64,000 nt of DNA, from NCBI RefSeq assembly GCF_964340395.1, contig NC_135558.1:19149371-19213370 (forward strand), read 5' to 3'. This stretch comes from Glandiceps talaboti. Its lineage: Eukaryota; Hemichordata; Enteropneusta; Spengelidae. Position numbers and translations under genes: made by a program. A model generated the notes under the pieces. The model saw only the letters and a list, made by a program, of their open reading frames with translations. It was not told the origin of the DNA and searched no databases. This document shows positions 45,776-59,018 of the stretch, in pieces (position 1 is the first letter of the stretch; every line of letters starts with the position of its first letter).

Positions 45776-47700
45776 GTTTATTCATTGACGCACTAATGAT
45801 GCGACCGCCATTGAATTAAATTCAATTTATGCTGCACACTCATATTCCATTAAAAAAAGAAATACTGTATGAGCAAAATTCCATGAACTATTTCTAAACC
45901 TTACACCGTGAAGAAAGTCATTACAAGAAATTATGACGTGTGACTTTGGCTCGGAAATGCACAAACTGACAAATTCTTAAAACATACAAAATGAAAGAAT
46001 ATCTCGTATTTCGAAAACATACATGATTTTTTGTCTGGTTATAATAATCCAGATAAAAATTCCCATTGATTTGATAATTACCCGTATATATGTTTTGAAA
46101 ACTTGTGCACTTTATCCTGGGAGTTAATTATGCATTTAGTGCTAATTGTACATCCTCTTCTTCAAGTGACCAAAACTATTAAACAATGAAGAATAAAGAC
46201 AACATTACTGCTTTAAAACAAAAGAAACTGTCGTACTTTATATTTTCATTTATTTTGTGAATTATTATTGTTGATATGATTCTATTGATGACATATATAC
46301 TACCCAGACCAATTCAAACAAAACAAAACAAACTGAATTTGATCAAATCAAATCAAATTCAAAAGAATGCATGATACATCCATAGATATCATGATAATCT
46401 TCTTGTTTTCTTTTTACTGTGATTTAATTCTTCCATGTATGATTTCTTTCATGTTTATGATCATACTAGAATCTGAATCATCACCACAGGAAACAAGACT
46501 ACTTATTGTCAGTTATTGATCGTCCAGTTTTCCTCATGATAGGGAGAAATCCTGGTAAATGATCAAATTAGAAACAAAGTCAAAACAAAATTTCAGTGAA
46601 ATCCATGCCATGATATTGAAATCCAATAAATGCTACACAAATCTATAAAAATAAAAAAAAGCTATGTTCCTAAACGTAGTCGTTCGTTTGATGTTACAAA
46701 TTTTCTCAGAAGTAGCAAAATATATTGAAACAATTATTAGCTGACATATATTCAACGACCTGTTTCATTACAATTTTGGCATATATTGTACTCGTTACTG
46801 TTTAATTGCTGTAAGTTCGACCTTTACCTAAATGGAACGTTCTGGCTGTCTCTTATCAGGTCGTGGTGGCCTCAATTATGTCATATTTTCTTGAGGTGTA
46901 CGAGGAATTGCAAGTCTCCTAAGACATTCCCATGGCAAATGTAGTTCAGGGACTGATAAGGCCCTTGCAGAAGTGTTGAATTAGCATGTCAAAATGTTAC
47001 CCCAGGCCTGAATGGCATAAAACAGAACAGCAACATCTGTGTCCTGTATTTATAAGTTATTGATTAATGTGTTTCAATAATAAGGCAATTTCTGAAGAAT
47101 GCAAGCTTTTAACAAATTTTTACATTGATAATAAGAAAATGCAAATGTCCCACACGGTTGTTGTCGTCTTTCATTTTAATCAGTCATTTCTACAATTAAT
47201 GGAGTTTACAATCGACGGATATACATACGATATATGGAAGTTCAAAATTTCGCATTCTGATAGTACGTATAGGTACAATATTTTAATACGTCGCCGTCCG
47301 AAAGGAAACATAATTGTGTAGCTTTCTCTGTCTGTCTGTCTATCTGTCTGTCTGTCTGTCTGTCTGTCGCTCTCTCTGTCTCAGTCAATGTATGTGTGTC
47401 TATCTGTTGCCATGTCTCAAAACTGTACTCTTCCTTTTAGTAATGGAAGGGTTTTTTTTGTAAACAATTATTTGCATATATAAAGATTTCCACTAATTAT
47501 GCAATATATTAAGAACGTATTTGTATACTAAATAAACTTTACTAATTAAAGGATTATAACATGTATGGTCGCTCAGAATTAAGAATTATTCTTCATTTAA
47601 AGTGCATGTCTTTAAAAGTTTCAATTTCAATAAAGAATGTCATGGGAAGACCTAAAGATATTACAAGTGTGGAAAAATATGAACAGGATTTACATCGTGT
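45776..47700. other. Intergenic, no gene seen
   Basis: AT-rich. A CTGT microsatellite at 47333-47369 is the only structure noted. The 84-codon plus frame at 47067-47321 has no recognised domain. Confidence 0.5.
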
Positions 47701-47722
47701 ATGACAAACATGGCTCAACTTG

Positions 47723-47758
47723 TCACACACACACACACACACGTACGTACGTACACAC

Positions 47759-47847
<89 letters not shown>

Positions 47848-47901
47848 TGTATATATTAAAGGATTATGTATATATATTATATATGGTGTATATATTAAAG
47901 G

Positions 47902-47979
<78 letters not shown>
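47723..47979. repeat. CA, ACGT and long TA microsatellite
   Basis: A short CA tract and ACGTACGT, then two long TA arrays (about 47763-47844 and 47907-47978). Between them GGTGTATATATTAAAGGATTA occurs twice, so the array itself was duplicated. The Tyr-Ile repeat frames are artefacts. Confidence 0.97.
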
Positions 47980-47981
<2 letters not shown>

Positions 47982-48169
47982 GTATTAAAGCCCTAGAAAG
48001 AGGGCGTTTGCAATTATGTGAAACACATGTAAAATAAGTTGAAATTCACGTATATATCAGAATGATATACATGTACGTCTCAGTGCGCTTATTTATCCTC
48101 AGTTCGTAAAGTGCGATACAGATTTACATCGCACTAGTCTATGTGAGTTTTTACAGTAGGATTAGGAGC

Positions 48170-48175
48170 TTTATT
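48170..48175 (-). promoter_or_regulatory. Polyadenylation signal of the GNAT gene
   Basis: AATAAA on the minus strand, about 75 bp after the stop codon at 48250. The position is ordinary for a cleavage signal. Confidence 0.55.
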
Positions 48176-48249
48176 TTTGTTTTGTTTAATTAAACAGAAC
48201 GCCAGTATAACGTATATCACGGAAATAGTCTATAGTCAATCATGATTCT

Positions 48250-48948
48250 CTATAGGTGTTTCTTAAGTATCATCGAAAAGATGCACAGTTCCCACTTGAT
48301 CGCAACAAACACGTTGAATCTCCTAATCTTAAGAAGCTTGAATCCATTTATTTCATACAATTTTCTCGCAGGTTCTAAGGAAATGAAAACTTGAAGAAAC
48401 AGTTCTTCGTAGTCACGTGCTCTTGCAAAGTCTACTACCGTATCTACCAACCTATTCCCGATGCCAAAACGTCTGTATTCCTTCTTAACTACAAGCGTTC
48501 GCAACTCTGCTTTTGTATGATCTGCCTCGTCTTCCTGAACACTGACTGTACCGACGACTGTTCCGTTGTGGTCTGCGACCCAGAAGTGGCACCTCGGTCT
48601 GTTGATGTAATAGTTAGTAATGTCCTTTAGGTCGCTTCGAAGACGTGAATTAATATACCATTTTATGACCATTATACTGAAGATACAAAATATCGCCATG
48701 GTTGTAAAAACAGCAAACAGTGGACTGTGAATTGACGGTTTCAACCACCAACATAACATCATTCCTGCTATCAGGATTAACCATGCAGATTTGAACTTAA
48801 ACTGACGCTTGTAAAGAGGAAACGTAATGCCCTTCATGATAGACACGTACATGGCTTTGACTTCATCTTCGTCCTGATGAGTACTGAAACTTCTTATGAC
48901 GATATTTCCTACCTCCGTTTCAAAGGATTTTTCTGCTTGTTGTGACAT
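48250..48948 (-). CDS. Membrane-bound GNAT N-acetyltransferase, NAT8/camello-like
   Basis: Single-exon frame of 232 codons from an ATG at 48948 that lies immediately after a TTTCCTTTATAG acceptor-like site, so a 5'-UTR intron is likely. Layout: a short acidic N-terminus, then two hydrophobic segments (about residues 55-68 and 77-98), then a GNAT domain. The acetyl-CoA loop is in VVKKEYRRFGIGNRLVD (R/Q-x-x-G-x-G, 159-164), preceded by the strand VVGTVSVQE and followed by LEPARKLYEINGFKL. Length and order match vertebrate NAT8 proteins (about 227 residues), which are ER-membrane enzymes acetylating cysteine conjugates or lysines (family knowledge). The substrate is not predictable here. No break was seen. 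The neighbours are repeats and LINE fossils, so there is no functional context. Confidence 0.88.
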   Translation of the reverse strand: MSQQAEKSFETEVGNIVIRSFSTHQDEDEVKAMYVSIMKGITFPLYKRQFKFKSAWLILIAGMMLCWWLKPSIHSPLFAVFTTMAIFCIFSIMVIKWYINSRLRSDLKDITNYYINRPRCHFWVADHNGTVVGTVSVQEDEADHTKAELRTLVVKKEYRRFGIGNRLVDTVVDFARARDYEELFLQVFISLEPARKLYEINGFKLLKIRRFNVFVAIKWELCIFSMILKKHL

Positions 48949-49464
48949 CTATAAAGGAAACAAACCTTGGTCGGTACAGGTTAAATGGTGGGAAGGGGCA
49001 GATTCAACAGATTATCACTCACACATTATGTCAATATATTAATAATGCCGGCAGATTATGACTTCTCACAAGAATTTTGAGTTGATGTCTTGTTCTGATT
49101 TAAGGAGCCTTCAGTAATTACAGGTGGAGGGCCAGGGGAATAGGGGGGGGGGGGCACTTTTTACAAATTGGTCCCCGGGGAGTGCTATATTTAAAAAAAA
49201 ATGGAAATTACGGAAGGGTCAGATTTAACTCTGACTCAATTTCAAATTGTTATCTAACTTTGCAGCATTTTGTGATTTTGGCATGATCCCACCGTCCGCT
49301 GCTACGTGCACTGGTTTCAAATCCTACTGCTACCACATCCCACTACTGTCACTATATTAAAGTAATATAACATATCAGTGAAATGCAGTGAAATAACTGT
49401 TATGTATTATAACTATTAATAAAAAGTTATCCATTGCGACATACTTAATTATATTTGAAGGCAA

Positions 49465-50155
49465 AAGAATTAGAATTAGAATTAGTTTGTTTATATAGCG
49501 ATATGTCAACGAAAACATTATCCACACCGCTTTACAATAATACGCAAATGTAAAAGAAGACAGAAGTAACCAAAATCAATTCAAAAGAATATAAAAATTT
49601 ATGTAAATAGTCTAAGCAGGGTTCGTAATAATAGATAGTGACAGTCCGACAATGGACATGGTGTGTAGCAATGTTCTCGATACCAGCTAGTGATTGTCCG
49701 CTCTAGAATTTACCAAACAAGTGAGTTTTAAGTTCCGCCTTAAACTTATCATAGGTGACTGCATTTCTAAGGTCCAGTGGTAATGCGTTCCATTTTTTAG
49801 GACCTTGAACACTGAATGTCCTGTCTCCAAACGTTTTACGGACCGTTCTAGGAACATGGTAGGAATCTTCCACGGTGCTACATGATCTCAGACCAGCGCG
49901 CTTAACCTGGGAAGGAGTTAACATCGATATTAAGTAGTCCGGTGCTTCATTTCGATGACATTTGAACATTAAGCAACATATTTTATAGTCAATCCTGAGG
50001 TTCACAGGTAGCCAGTGCAGTGTTTTTAAGCACTCTGTAGCACTGTCCCATCTATTTTTATCAAGAATTGTTCTAGCTGCCATATTTTGAATCCGCTGAA
50101 GTTTATTCAGGTCGCATTTCGGAAGACCTACGTATAGAGAGTTAGCATAGTCCAA
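49465..50155 (-). pseudogene. LINE fossil: RT C-terminal tail and 3' end
   Basis: The minus-strand frame 49703-50155 reads DYANSLYVGLPKCDLNKLQR, then QNMAARTIL, LHWLPVNLRIDYKI, YHVPRTVRKTFGDRTFSVQG and KKWNALPLDLRN, ending in a stop. This is the post-RT tail typical of CR1/L2-like LINEs. The 3' untranslated part runs to about 49465 and ends in three ATTCTA-type hexamers after CGCTATATAAACAAACT, a characteristic LINE tail. The 5' side is cut off at 50155. It is a different subfamily from the element at 44190-45770. Confidence 0.8.
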
Positions 50156-53030
50156 AAGGGCCTAATTACAATGCTATTTTGAGAAAGGGGCCAAGAACGC
50201 GTATTTTCGACACTAGGCCGTTTTAATTCCAAGTCAAATTTTATATTACGATTGTTCTCTTTATCTGTCATCACCCAGGGCAATTTGAAAATATTTGGTG
50301 ACATCGATCGGAAAAGAAATAGTAAACAATCGGATAATATAATCAATGCGTTTGAGAAATGTCATTTTTTGAAAACGACAATTTTTTGGGGGGTCTAGGC
50401 CCTTTTGACTCTGAGCCAATACAGACTGACTTTTTCTAAGATTAGAAATCACACAGGAACCTACTAGTTAATTGTTAAAAGTGAAGAGTCACACAAAATG
50501 GCGTTAGGCCCTAATAGCACTAACCACTTCATTTAACACATCGACAAATTCGAACCTGTCAGCTAATATTCTAGTAACACATACCTTAAATTAGATTGCT
50601 GGTCGGAAAAAGACTCCTACCGTACGTCAGGCCTCGCCTTCTTCTCTGTAATGGTTACCTGTCACATTTAAAAAATCACACAGAAACTTAATCTTAATTG
50701 TTGTAAAGTACGAGGGAAAGGTAAAGAAGGAAGCGCTATCAGGATTTGTAATAACGTCACCGATTATGTCCGTAGCATATCTCTAAACTCCGATGCTGAC
50801 CACAAACACCTTAGATAAACGTTATCGACATCTTATCTAAAATCTATTCCAATAAGTTGTTGTGACTTGCGTGATATTTTTGTATTGATCTAAATGCAAC
50901 CGACGTTTCGTCCAAAGTTAGCTCAGCATCTGTACAAAAACCATAAACCGTTAAATTGTTATTTTAAAAAAACTAACTCGATTTGTCTGTCACATTCATG
51001 GAGAACATGTCATCCTTTTTGTTTTATTCTAATGTAAATCCATTAAAACACAACAGTGTGTGTCGCAGTTAGAATTAGACTGTTGACACCCGTCCTGGCT
51101 TTTCAAAATATCCGTTTGAATACTATTTCTGATGAAATAGAAGTACAATATGGTAGTGAACAGAATTTGAAATGTACCTGTATGTTTGATGAAGTCAAAA
51201 TAACTGTCGTCAAAAAATATCTGCCTCGTGTTATTTTGAGGGCCTATGAAATACTACTCCTGTGTCCTTATTAAGCTTCCGTAGGTTTGTATATATGTTC
51301 AAGTAGTCTACAGCTTTCGCGTGCCAAAGTTACCAGTATTACCGATAATTCATAGCTACCGTAAGAATGGCCTGTTTTGCAAGACTGAGATAGAGCATGT
51401 TTTCAACTGGACCATTCTTATATGCAGACTCCCGACTACAGTGAGTGTGACATGAAAGTTTGTCAAAATAGCCATGGGGTTACATGTATTTTACTAACTT
51501 TCCTTTTATCATGACCAGGGTGCAAGAAAAGAAGACAGTTGCTTTATTGTGGTATGGCTCCCTCACATGGTGAGACTGAGAAAGTACAGTATGGGACTAC
51601 GGGATGACAGGGTTGATACACAATTTATTGATTAGCGCAAAAACAAATGTTGCGCCCAACAATCTTTGTTCGTTTTTCAAGAAGTACATGATAAAGTCCA
51701 CATCTTGGCACATTTTCATAAAGGTGAGATACTTTCAAGTAATTTTGCAATAAAATCAATTAAACAGGCTTTATATGGTAAATACCCTGAAAATCTTTAA
51801 AATACAGTTTCAAGTCGAACTACCGCAATTAGCACCCGCCCCCCCCCCCCGGGTGTTATTACAATGAGGTCCGTCCATCCATCCGTGCGTCCGTCCGTCC
51901 GTAATACGTAATTTCTCAGCCATGCAATATCCGATTTCTTTCATACCTGCACTAAGGTGACATATCAGGTGGGACATATGTACGTCAATTGGCATTTTGA
52001 TATATTGGAATTTGACCGAATGGCGACCATTCTTGTAGTTAAAAATCATTATTTACTGCATTACTCAAAAACAATGTAATAGTAGAGACTCCATTCAAGT
52101 GTCTACCCCCATATAATCGGATGCGAGCTATCTTTGGAGACCTTGACCTTTGACCTTAACCTTCAGGGCTAATTATCCAAATCAAGGCAATGCCTGCCTA
52201 TCACAGACGCATTGTAGTGTTTACATATTGCGAATTTCTTTCAAGTTATGTTTACAAGTAATATTGAAGAAAGAAACTATACACAAACATTGCTTGGTTT
52301 GGTGCTCATGTAAGTTTTACCCATATTTAATTTGTAGTAAACAATCGCTCTTTATAATACTGCGTAACTAAACAACTTCAAGTATAGACTCTATTCATTG
52401 ACCATCAAAATTAAGTTATTACTTACATGTTGCAGACACGTTTTAGCAATTGTGTGTGGCTAATGTCTTTTAGATCATGTCTATAGATAATGCAGAACAA
52501 GATAAACATATGAATGCATTACCTTTGGTGCTCATATCACATTTTACTCAATGGCAGCCATATTTGTAATGAAAAATCATGATTACCAATAATTAACTCA
52601 CATTGCCAGGTTTAAACGTTCTTTTTAGGCATTAACCTTTGACCTAGACTTGTGTGAATATATGAATTACTTAAAGTCAAAAACCATAGTTCAAGTGAAA
52701 AATGGAAAATTGTTCAAATGAAAGTGATCGCCTGCGAGATGTCCGTTAATTTGGGGCGAAATACATTATTCTTGGTTTGAGAAAATGCTTTGATTCAGCC
52801 TAGAAATGAAAGGTTATTGTTTTATTCATATCAGGAAATCGTGCAATCTTTTATGGCTACTTCACACCGCTATGTCAATGGCATCAAGAATAACCTCTGT
52901 TTGAGGTTGCTAGAAAACACTGTTGTTTGCACAACGGAATTGAAACATAGATACTATATGATTTAAATCGGTTCATTCATGCTATAGACATGACAAAGAG
53001 TCTTGCCAATCTGTCTGTGTGTCTGCTTAT
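50156..53030. other. Intergenic, no gene seen
   Basis: AT-rich. The segment 50156-50515 starts GGGCCTAA and ends with the inverse TTAGGCCC, so it may be a small inverted-repeat element. Poly-C at 51840-51850 is followed by CCGTCCATCCATCC-type repeats. I recognise no coding sequence. Confidence 0.45.
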
Positions 53031-53169
53031 CTGTGGTTGACTTAAACGTAAAGTCCAAAACCATTGGGATGAATATTTTGATATTTGGTAGGGATGTTGA
53101 TTTCAGTCTCTAGTTAGCATGACTGAACTAATAAATGTTGACGTGCTATAGGCATGTTGCGGTGTCTGG

Positions 53170-53264
<95 letters not shown>
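53170..53264. repeat. GT microsatellite
   Basis: About 95 bp of pure GT, at the head of the interspersed repeat 53265-54135. Confidence 0.98.
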
Positions 53265-53265
<1 letters not shown>

Positions 53266-54135
53266 CTTACACTTGGTATTTGGTAGGAACATACCTTTTG
53301 GGGTTTAGTTGGGATAGTGCATCAGAGATGTGCGTTTTGGGTATACAAATGTGATTTTTGGCCAAAAAACTTAAACTAAAAAATTACTGGGCAGATCGGT
53401 CTGAAATTTGGTGGGAATATTATTAGTGGTGTGTAGATTAAGATTTGTTTATGACACGATGATCCAATCAATAATGTGCATATCAGGGCTAAGAATGTGT
53501 CTTTTTGGTTTAAAATCTATAATTCCATAACTACTGAGCAGATGGGACTGAAATTTGGTGGACATGTTCTTAGGGGTGTGCCTGGTGATCCTTTTAGTGA
53601 TATGCAAATTAAGTGTAAAAATGTGTCTTTTTGGTCAAAATTCTGTAATTCCAAAACTAGAAATTTACCGGGGATGCATCTAGAGATGTGTAGATGAAGG
53701 TGAATTCAGAACACGGTGATCCCATCTCATTTTTAGTCAAAAACTTAAATATTGAAAACGACCTGGTGAATGGAGCTGAAACTTGGTGGGAATATTTCTG
53801 GTGGTGTTATTCTGCAGTTATTGTTCAAAACATTCTGACACAAGTGGCCCTAGCAACCATGACCAAGCCCTTAGCAACAATAAAATGATTATGCATATTA
53901 CAAAGGTAACAATAGATAGGTAGGTAAGTGAATAAAAATTCAACTAGCAAATATGCCTAGCAACAAAATCGTGCCCATAGCATCAGCCAAATGATGTTGC
54001 ATATTGCAAAGAAGAAACCGGAGATGGGTAGGTAAGTGAATAACGATTCCAAAAATGTAAGCAAATATGCCTAGCAACAAGACCATGTCCATAGCAACAG
54101 TTGTGCTATAATGCCATTGGCGCTAAAAATATTTT
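53265..54135. repeat. Interspersed repeat, copy 1
   Basis: Contains degenerate internal units with CTGAAATTTGGTGGG, GTGATATGCAAATTA and GTCTTTTTGGTCAAAA, then GTGGCCCTAGCAACCATG and ATGCCTAGCAACAA. A second copy is at 60405-61165 in a regucalcin intron; both follow a GT microsatellite in the same orientation. Non-coding; class unknown. Confidence 0.8.
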
Positions 54136-55286
54136 ATATAAGGAAGACAATTAATTTGCACAATTTTCATTAACAAATTCAAGAGCGCATGTTGTACTTT
54201 CAACATTTCTTATAAACAAGGGTGGCGACTCCTTGCGATTTCTAAGAGTATAATAAACGTATTTTGTAACAAAATCACATTCGATTAATTATCATTACTT
54301 ACATATTGACGTTCCTTAATGATAACAAAAACAAAATACATATGTGATGTAAAATACAGAGCAGACACTGTGTAAGGGATTTGTGTGTGTTATCTTTGTT
54401 GTCTCTATCTCAACATGAAGCCTTGTGATCAGGCTCACTGTACTGACCGTGATACAATCGTATCACGAGAGTTCTAGATCAGATGTCTCATAAGTGTCAG
54501 GTTTCAGTACATAGCTGTACCCGTAGTTTGTCATTCAAATCATCATCACACAGGGCACTCAAATCGATCTCTGCCACACATTCATAATGCGAAGTAACTG
54601 TTAACATGTAGTTGAAATTAATAGTATATTTCATGATTTTCAAATCAAAATCGTGATAGTGAACATTCTAGAATATTTTTTTTAGGAATGTTGAACGGCG
54701 AGTGTATGGATTGTCTTGACCTTGCCGTCTGTATATATGCCGCTGGCCAAGCAAAACAATTCAGTTACGTCTTCCTCGCCGTTAACCGCCAACATCTAAC
54801 TAACAATCAAAATACATTTTTATAAACTATTTTTTCGTACTGTAAGTGCCCTTTCCACAGCACAATTCACCAGTTTTAGCGTTTATGGAAAAGTTATATA
54901 ACAGTTTTGACTACACCGGGCACCCCCTGACCGCAGACTTGTATACTATAGTATTTTGATTGTTTGTTGTCTTTTGGTTTGTACATTATGTAGCGCACTT
55001 CGCAGGTTTTCACAGAAAATAGGGGGGGCGTGTATAAGGGGGGGGGGGGGGGTAATAAAAGCATCGACGCACGTCCTCTGATGTCGTGCGTGGGGACGAG
55101 AAACAGCATTTTGTTCAAACATTTTTTTTTACTAAATGTGGATTTGAAGGCTAAGAGTGTGACCCTACGAGTATGAGTACCGGGACCAGCGAGCATATTA
55201 TAAGTGATGGTTTGGTGTGTTTTAATTTGATTTGATGCGATTTGTTTGTGGTCTAATAACACTGATATTTAGTTTTGTTTGTTGTT

Positions 55287-55324
<38 letters not shown>

Positions 55325-57411
55325 CTTTTTTTCTTTCCCTGGCTAGCTTTTCCTTCCAGGCTGAATGTCGATTCTCATTATTGACTGAATACATATTCAA
55401 AGTCCTTTCTTCTACAATTCACAATATAAGATGGTAGGTAAACTGTGATAAAACTCATACTTTGGCAATTATAAAATGATAAATGCTTTCATTTAGATAT
55501 AAATCAAATCAAATCAAATCAAACCAAATCAATTCTTCTGTCGTGTATGAATCAATGATTGTACAGTAAGTTATTAAACTAAAATCAACATTACCCGAAG
55601 TTGTACTTTAGTCTATGCTTCGTATCAGGAACTGTAAATGTGACAACGACAGTCGCAGTCTTCTTGTGCGGGATGTGGCATACCATCACTCAGTTGAATA
55701 CAACAGTGCAGGGTATGGTATCCATGGGAGCAAATGACGTCACTTGGGGAGCCTGATAAACAAATTCAATTGGGGTACCCCACGGACCTATTTCATTAAA
55801 CCCATGCGTCATAATGAATAAATTGGTTTGTCTTGCCAAAATATTAGAATTGCTTTTGAAGTCACACAATATGGACAGTGTCCATCAAAAATATGCAATA
55901 TGGTTCTTTTGTAGTCGACCAATAAAAATAACTAGCTAATCGCGTGTCGTCTCCACCTTGGATAAGGTCAGGTCAAGTTGATCACCAAGCTCCCCGCATA
56001 TTTGCATAACAACCATAACTCATCTTGTGTGTTGTTATTAAAGTTATTCCGTTTGACCGATGGTCTCTATTTGGTCGGTAAGTAGATATAACTTTTCATA
56101 GTCCTTGGGGTAAACTTTTCATCGACTATAGTAGTGTCACCGATGACAATCATAATTTTAGTAAATTCCTTATTTGACCTTGGTATGCCCTACTTCGATT
56201 GAAATGTTAATCAACTTTATTCAGGGTCATGAAATTAGGCCACCAACATGAATCCTTACGTCAGTGAAGAAGACCATTTATGATCATTTATCAATGTTGT
56301 TGGGAATGGTCAAATGACAGTAAAAAGTAATTTCATCATAGCCTATGTTGGCTGTCAAATTAGACGACTAATTCCACGCTAAAAAAAGGGGAACGAATAG
56401 TATCTAGACTACTTTTATCTATGGTCTCCTTTACATCTTTTTACGAGTGAAATACCGTAACAGAAGGCAAGTATTTCATGCCAACTTACATGTATTGTTT
56501 GTGTTAACTTGTGTTTGTGATAACTTTTTGGAACTGTGAGATGGCACCGTAGCTCATGATTTGACTACGTTTTTGTCTTTTTAAATTTGACCCTGAGCCT
56601 TCAGCTTGATTATCTTTCCCAAAACTATAAACTGAGCTTTTATTCATTCATTCATTCATTTACATATATAATCTATTTAATCATTACGTTTTGGAGTAAC
56701 GTAGGAGAAAGATGAATGGATAGAGGTATAATTATTGCACATTTAATATTGCATAGTACTGGCCGCATTTACAGAAGATCAATTATTAAAATTCAGCTTA
56801 TTAATTACAAGCAATGGAATATTCACATAAAATGTAATAAGGGACGATCGCACAGTGTCGCACAAGCTCAATAAACGAACATCATTTGTTTAGGACACCC
56901 CCCCCCCCCCCCAAACGAACATTTACAAGTGAGACGTCGACATCACAGTCACGTTTATATATGATGATGTAAACCATGATGGAAATTGTAGCGGTCACAA
57001 CACTACGATCGATGCAATGTAAAAACATAATTGTAAATATGAAGTTCCTTTACACCCTTGTTGACCTGTTTACTGAGACGATGGTAAATACATCAAAATA
57101 CTACCGTAAGCCTAGTACTGAACATGTCATGGTCACATTAGAAGTGAATTTTTATCACCTTACTGTTATAATCTTTATTTTTTAAAGGGGTTCCCAATGA
57201 CATGGCGGACAAGCAAGTTAATGCTATGTTCTGAGCCACTACTGAACTGCTGCAATCTCTCTTGACGGGTCTTGATTCCTGGAGAGATAACGAGAATTAA
57301 TTTTTTCAAAGTAAGAAAACTAATATAGTGCGTAGTTTCATGTCGTAATCTATAAGAAATGTTTTAAGCGCAGGTTCATTATGTTCATAACCATTATTTG
57401 TACATGATGTG
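54136..57411. other. Intergenic, no gene seen
   Basis: Unique AT-rich DNA with poly-G at 55039-55052, a GTT microsatellite at 55283-55324, AAATC repeats near 55503-55530 and poly-C at 56898-56912. No domain was recognised in the short frames. Confidence 0.5.
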
Positions 57412-57417
57412 AAGGTG
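57412..57417 (+). repeat. Left target-site duplication AAGGTG
   Basis: Directly outside the foldback element. An identical hexamer is at 59019-59024. Confidence 0.8.
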
Positions 57418-58111
57418 TATGGGAAGCCGTTCAGGCCAAAAGTATTTTTTTATTTTTGCTATAGTATTTTATATTTTTCGTACTTACAAACTAATTTTAA
57501 CAGTTTATGTACTTTTATTCCATGTTCACATTATTTTAATTGAAATAAGTTTGCATTTATTTGAGAATATTGTTTTATTTTTCGTCAAACCAGAATTATT
57601 TTAAGGATTATATATAATTGAAAGTCAAAATATATTTTTTGTTAAAGTTTTTTATTTTATTTTTTAAATTATTAAAAAAAAAAATTCAACTTTTTTTTTT
57701 TCCTTCCCAACTTTTTTTTTTGGCCGAGTCTGCTGACAGGCGCCGGTGCAGAGCACGTCGTGCTCGTACCAGGCGCCTGTCACGAGTACGAGGCGTGACC
57801 TTTGACATCACGTTCTTATTACCTTCGGTCGCTCAAACATTATATCAGATCTCAAAACTGTTAATTGACGTGTGATAGTATCTGTTTTTTCCAACAACCG
57901 CGACTTCAGCCGCGTACGATCCATGTGCAACGGGTAAAGGTATTTCCAATGGGTCAGTCAGGTACTTCTAGTACGAGCGCACATGTTGACGTCGACCTGC
58001 TGTATTACATACGTAGACGTGTCGTTCTCAACTTTTCATGATATATGCATGTGTACTCAGAACACCGAGAGAATGTATACTACAATGTACGATGAAGTAA
58101 ACTGAATCTTT

Positions 58112-58162
<51 letters not shown>

Positions 58163-59018
58163 ATGATAACAAGGCGATAAAAGCTGGTTTAGGTTGATAT
58201 GTAATACAGCAGGTCGACGTCAATATGTGAGCTCGTACTAGAAGTAGTACCTGACTGACCCATTGGAAATACGCGTTCGCTTTTCCTCACGTTTTTGTTC
58301 CTAAAGCTGTTTTGCTCACGCTCACAGTATAGTGTACCATCTTATTTCAATTCTGGTCAGTTTCACAATAATGAATGTAATTGTTATTGATGCAACAAAC
58401 TTTAGTTGTTTTAGATTAACTACCTTTACCCTTTGCACATGGATCGTGTCGTACTACATCATGTAATTTACATCATACATGTACATGCGGTCGATAACCT
58501 TAACGTGACGGTGTACACATGTGTGTACGCGGCTGAAGTCGCGGTTGTTGGAAAAAACAGATACTATCACACGTAAATTAACAGTTTTGAGATCTGATAT
58601 AATGTTTGAGCGACCAATTTCGAAGGTAATGAGAAGGTGTATTTGACGCCGAAACACGTCGTAATGGATGTCGAAGGACATGCCTGTCACGAGCACGACG
58701 TACTCGTGACAGGCGCTAGTCAGCAGACTCGGGGAAAAAAAAAAAGTTGGGAAGAAAAAAAAAAAGTTGAAATTTTTTTTTTTAGATTTAAAAAATAAAA
58801 TAAAAAACTTTAACAATTATATATAATGCTTAAAATAATTCTGGTTTGACGAAAAATAAAACAATATTCTCAAATAAATGAAAACTTATTTCAATTAAAA
58901 TAATGTAACCATGGAATAAAAGTACATAAACGGTTAAAATTAGTTTGTAAGTACGAAAAATATAAAATACTATAGCTAAATTAAAAAAAAATATTTTTGG
59001 CCTGAACGGCTTCCCATA
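57418..59018. mobile_element. 1.6-kb foldback (long inverted repeat) transposable element
   Basis: Begins TATGGGAAGCCGTTCAGGCC and ends with its exact inverse. The arms pair over about 500 bp without large gaps (57418 to about 57920 with about 58515 to 59018). They then continue through GTACGATCCATGTGCAA and ACCTGCTGTATTACAT to a centre holding an AAC microsatellite (58112-58160). The right arm has an extra 150-bp segment near 58275-58425. The element is flanked by AAGGTG on both sides. No transposase is encoded, so it is non-autonomous. The arms contain a GC-rich inverted motif around CAGGCGCC/GGCGCTAG near 57735-57785 and 58680-58725. Confidence 0.92.

Noticed and set aside
47637-48037. Tyr-Ile repeat proteins, also at 61823-62548
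   Set aside because: Direct translations of TA arrays.
49280-49330. Possible tRNA T-loop (GGTTTCAAATCCTAC)
   Set aside because: No matching D-arm, anticodon arm or acceptor stem could be formed around it.
57618-57875. Arg-rich plus-strand frame ending RRRCRARRARTRRLSRVR
   Set aside because: It lies in the GC-rich palindromic part of the foldback arm, and the mirrored arm gives a different frame; not a gene.
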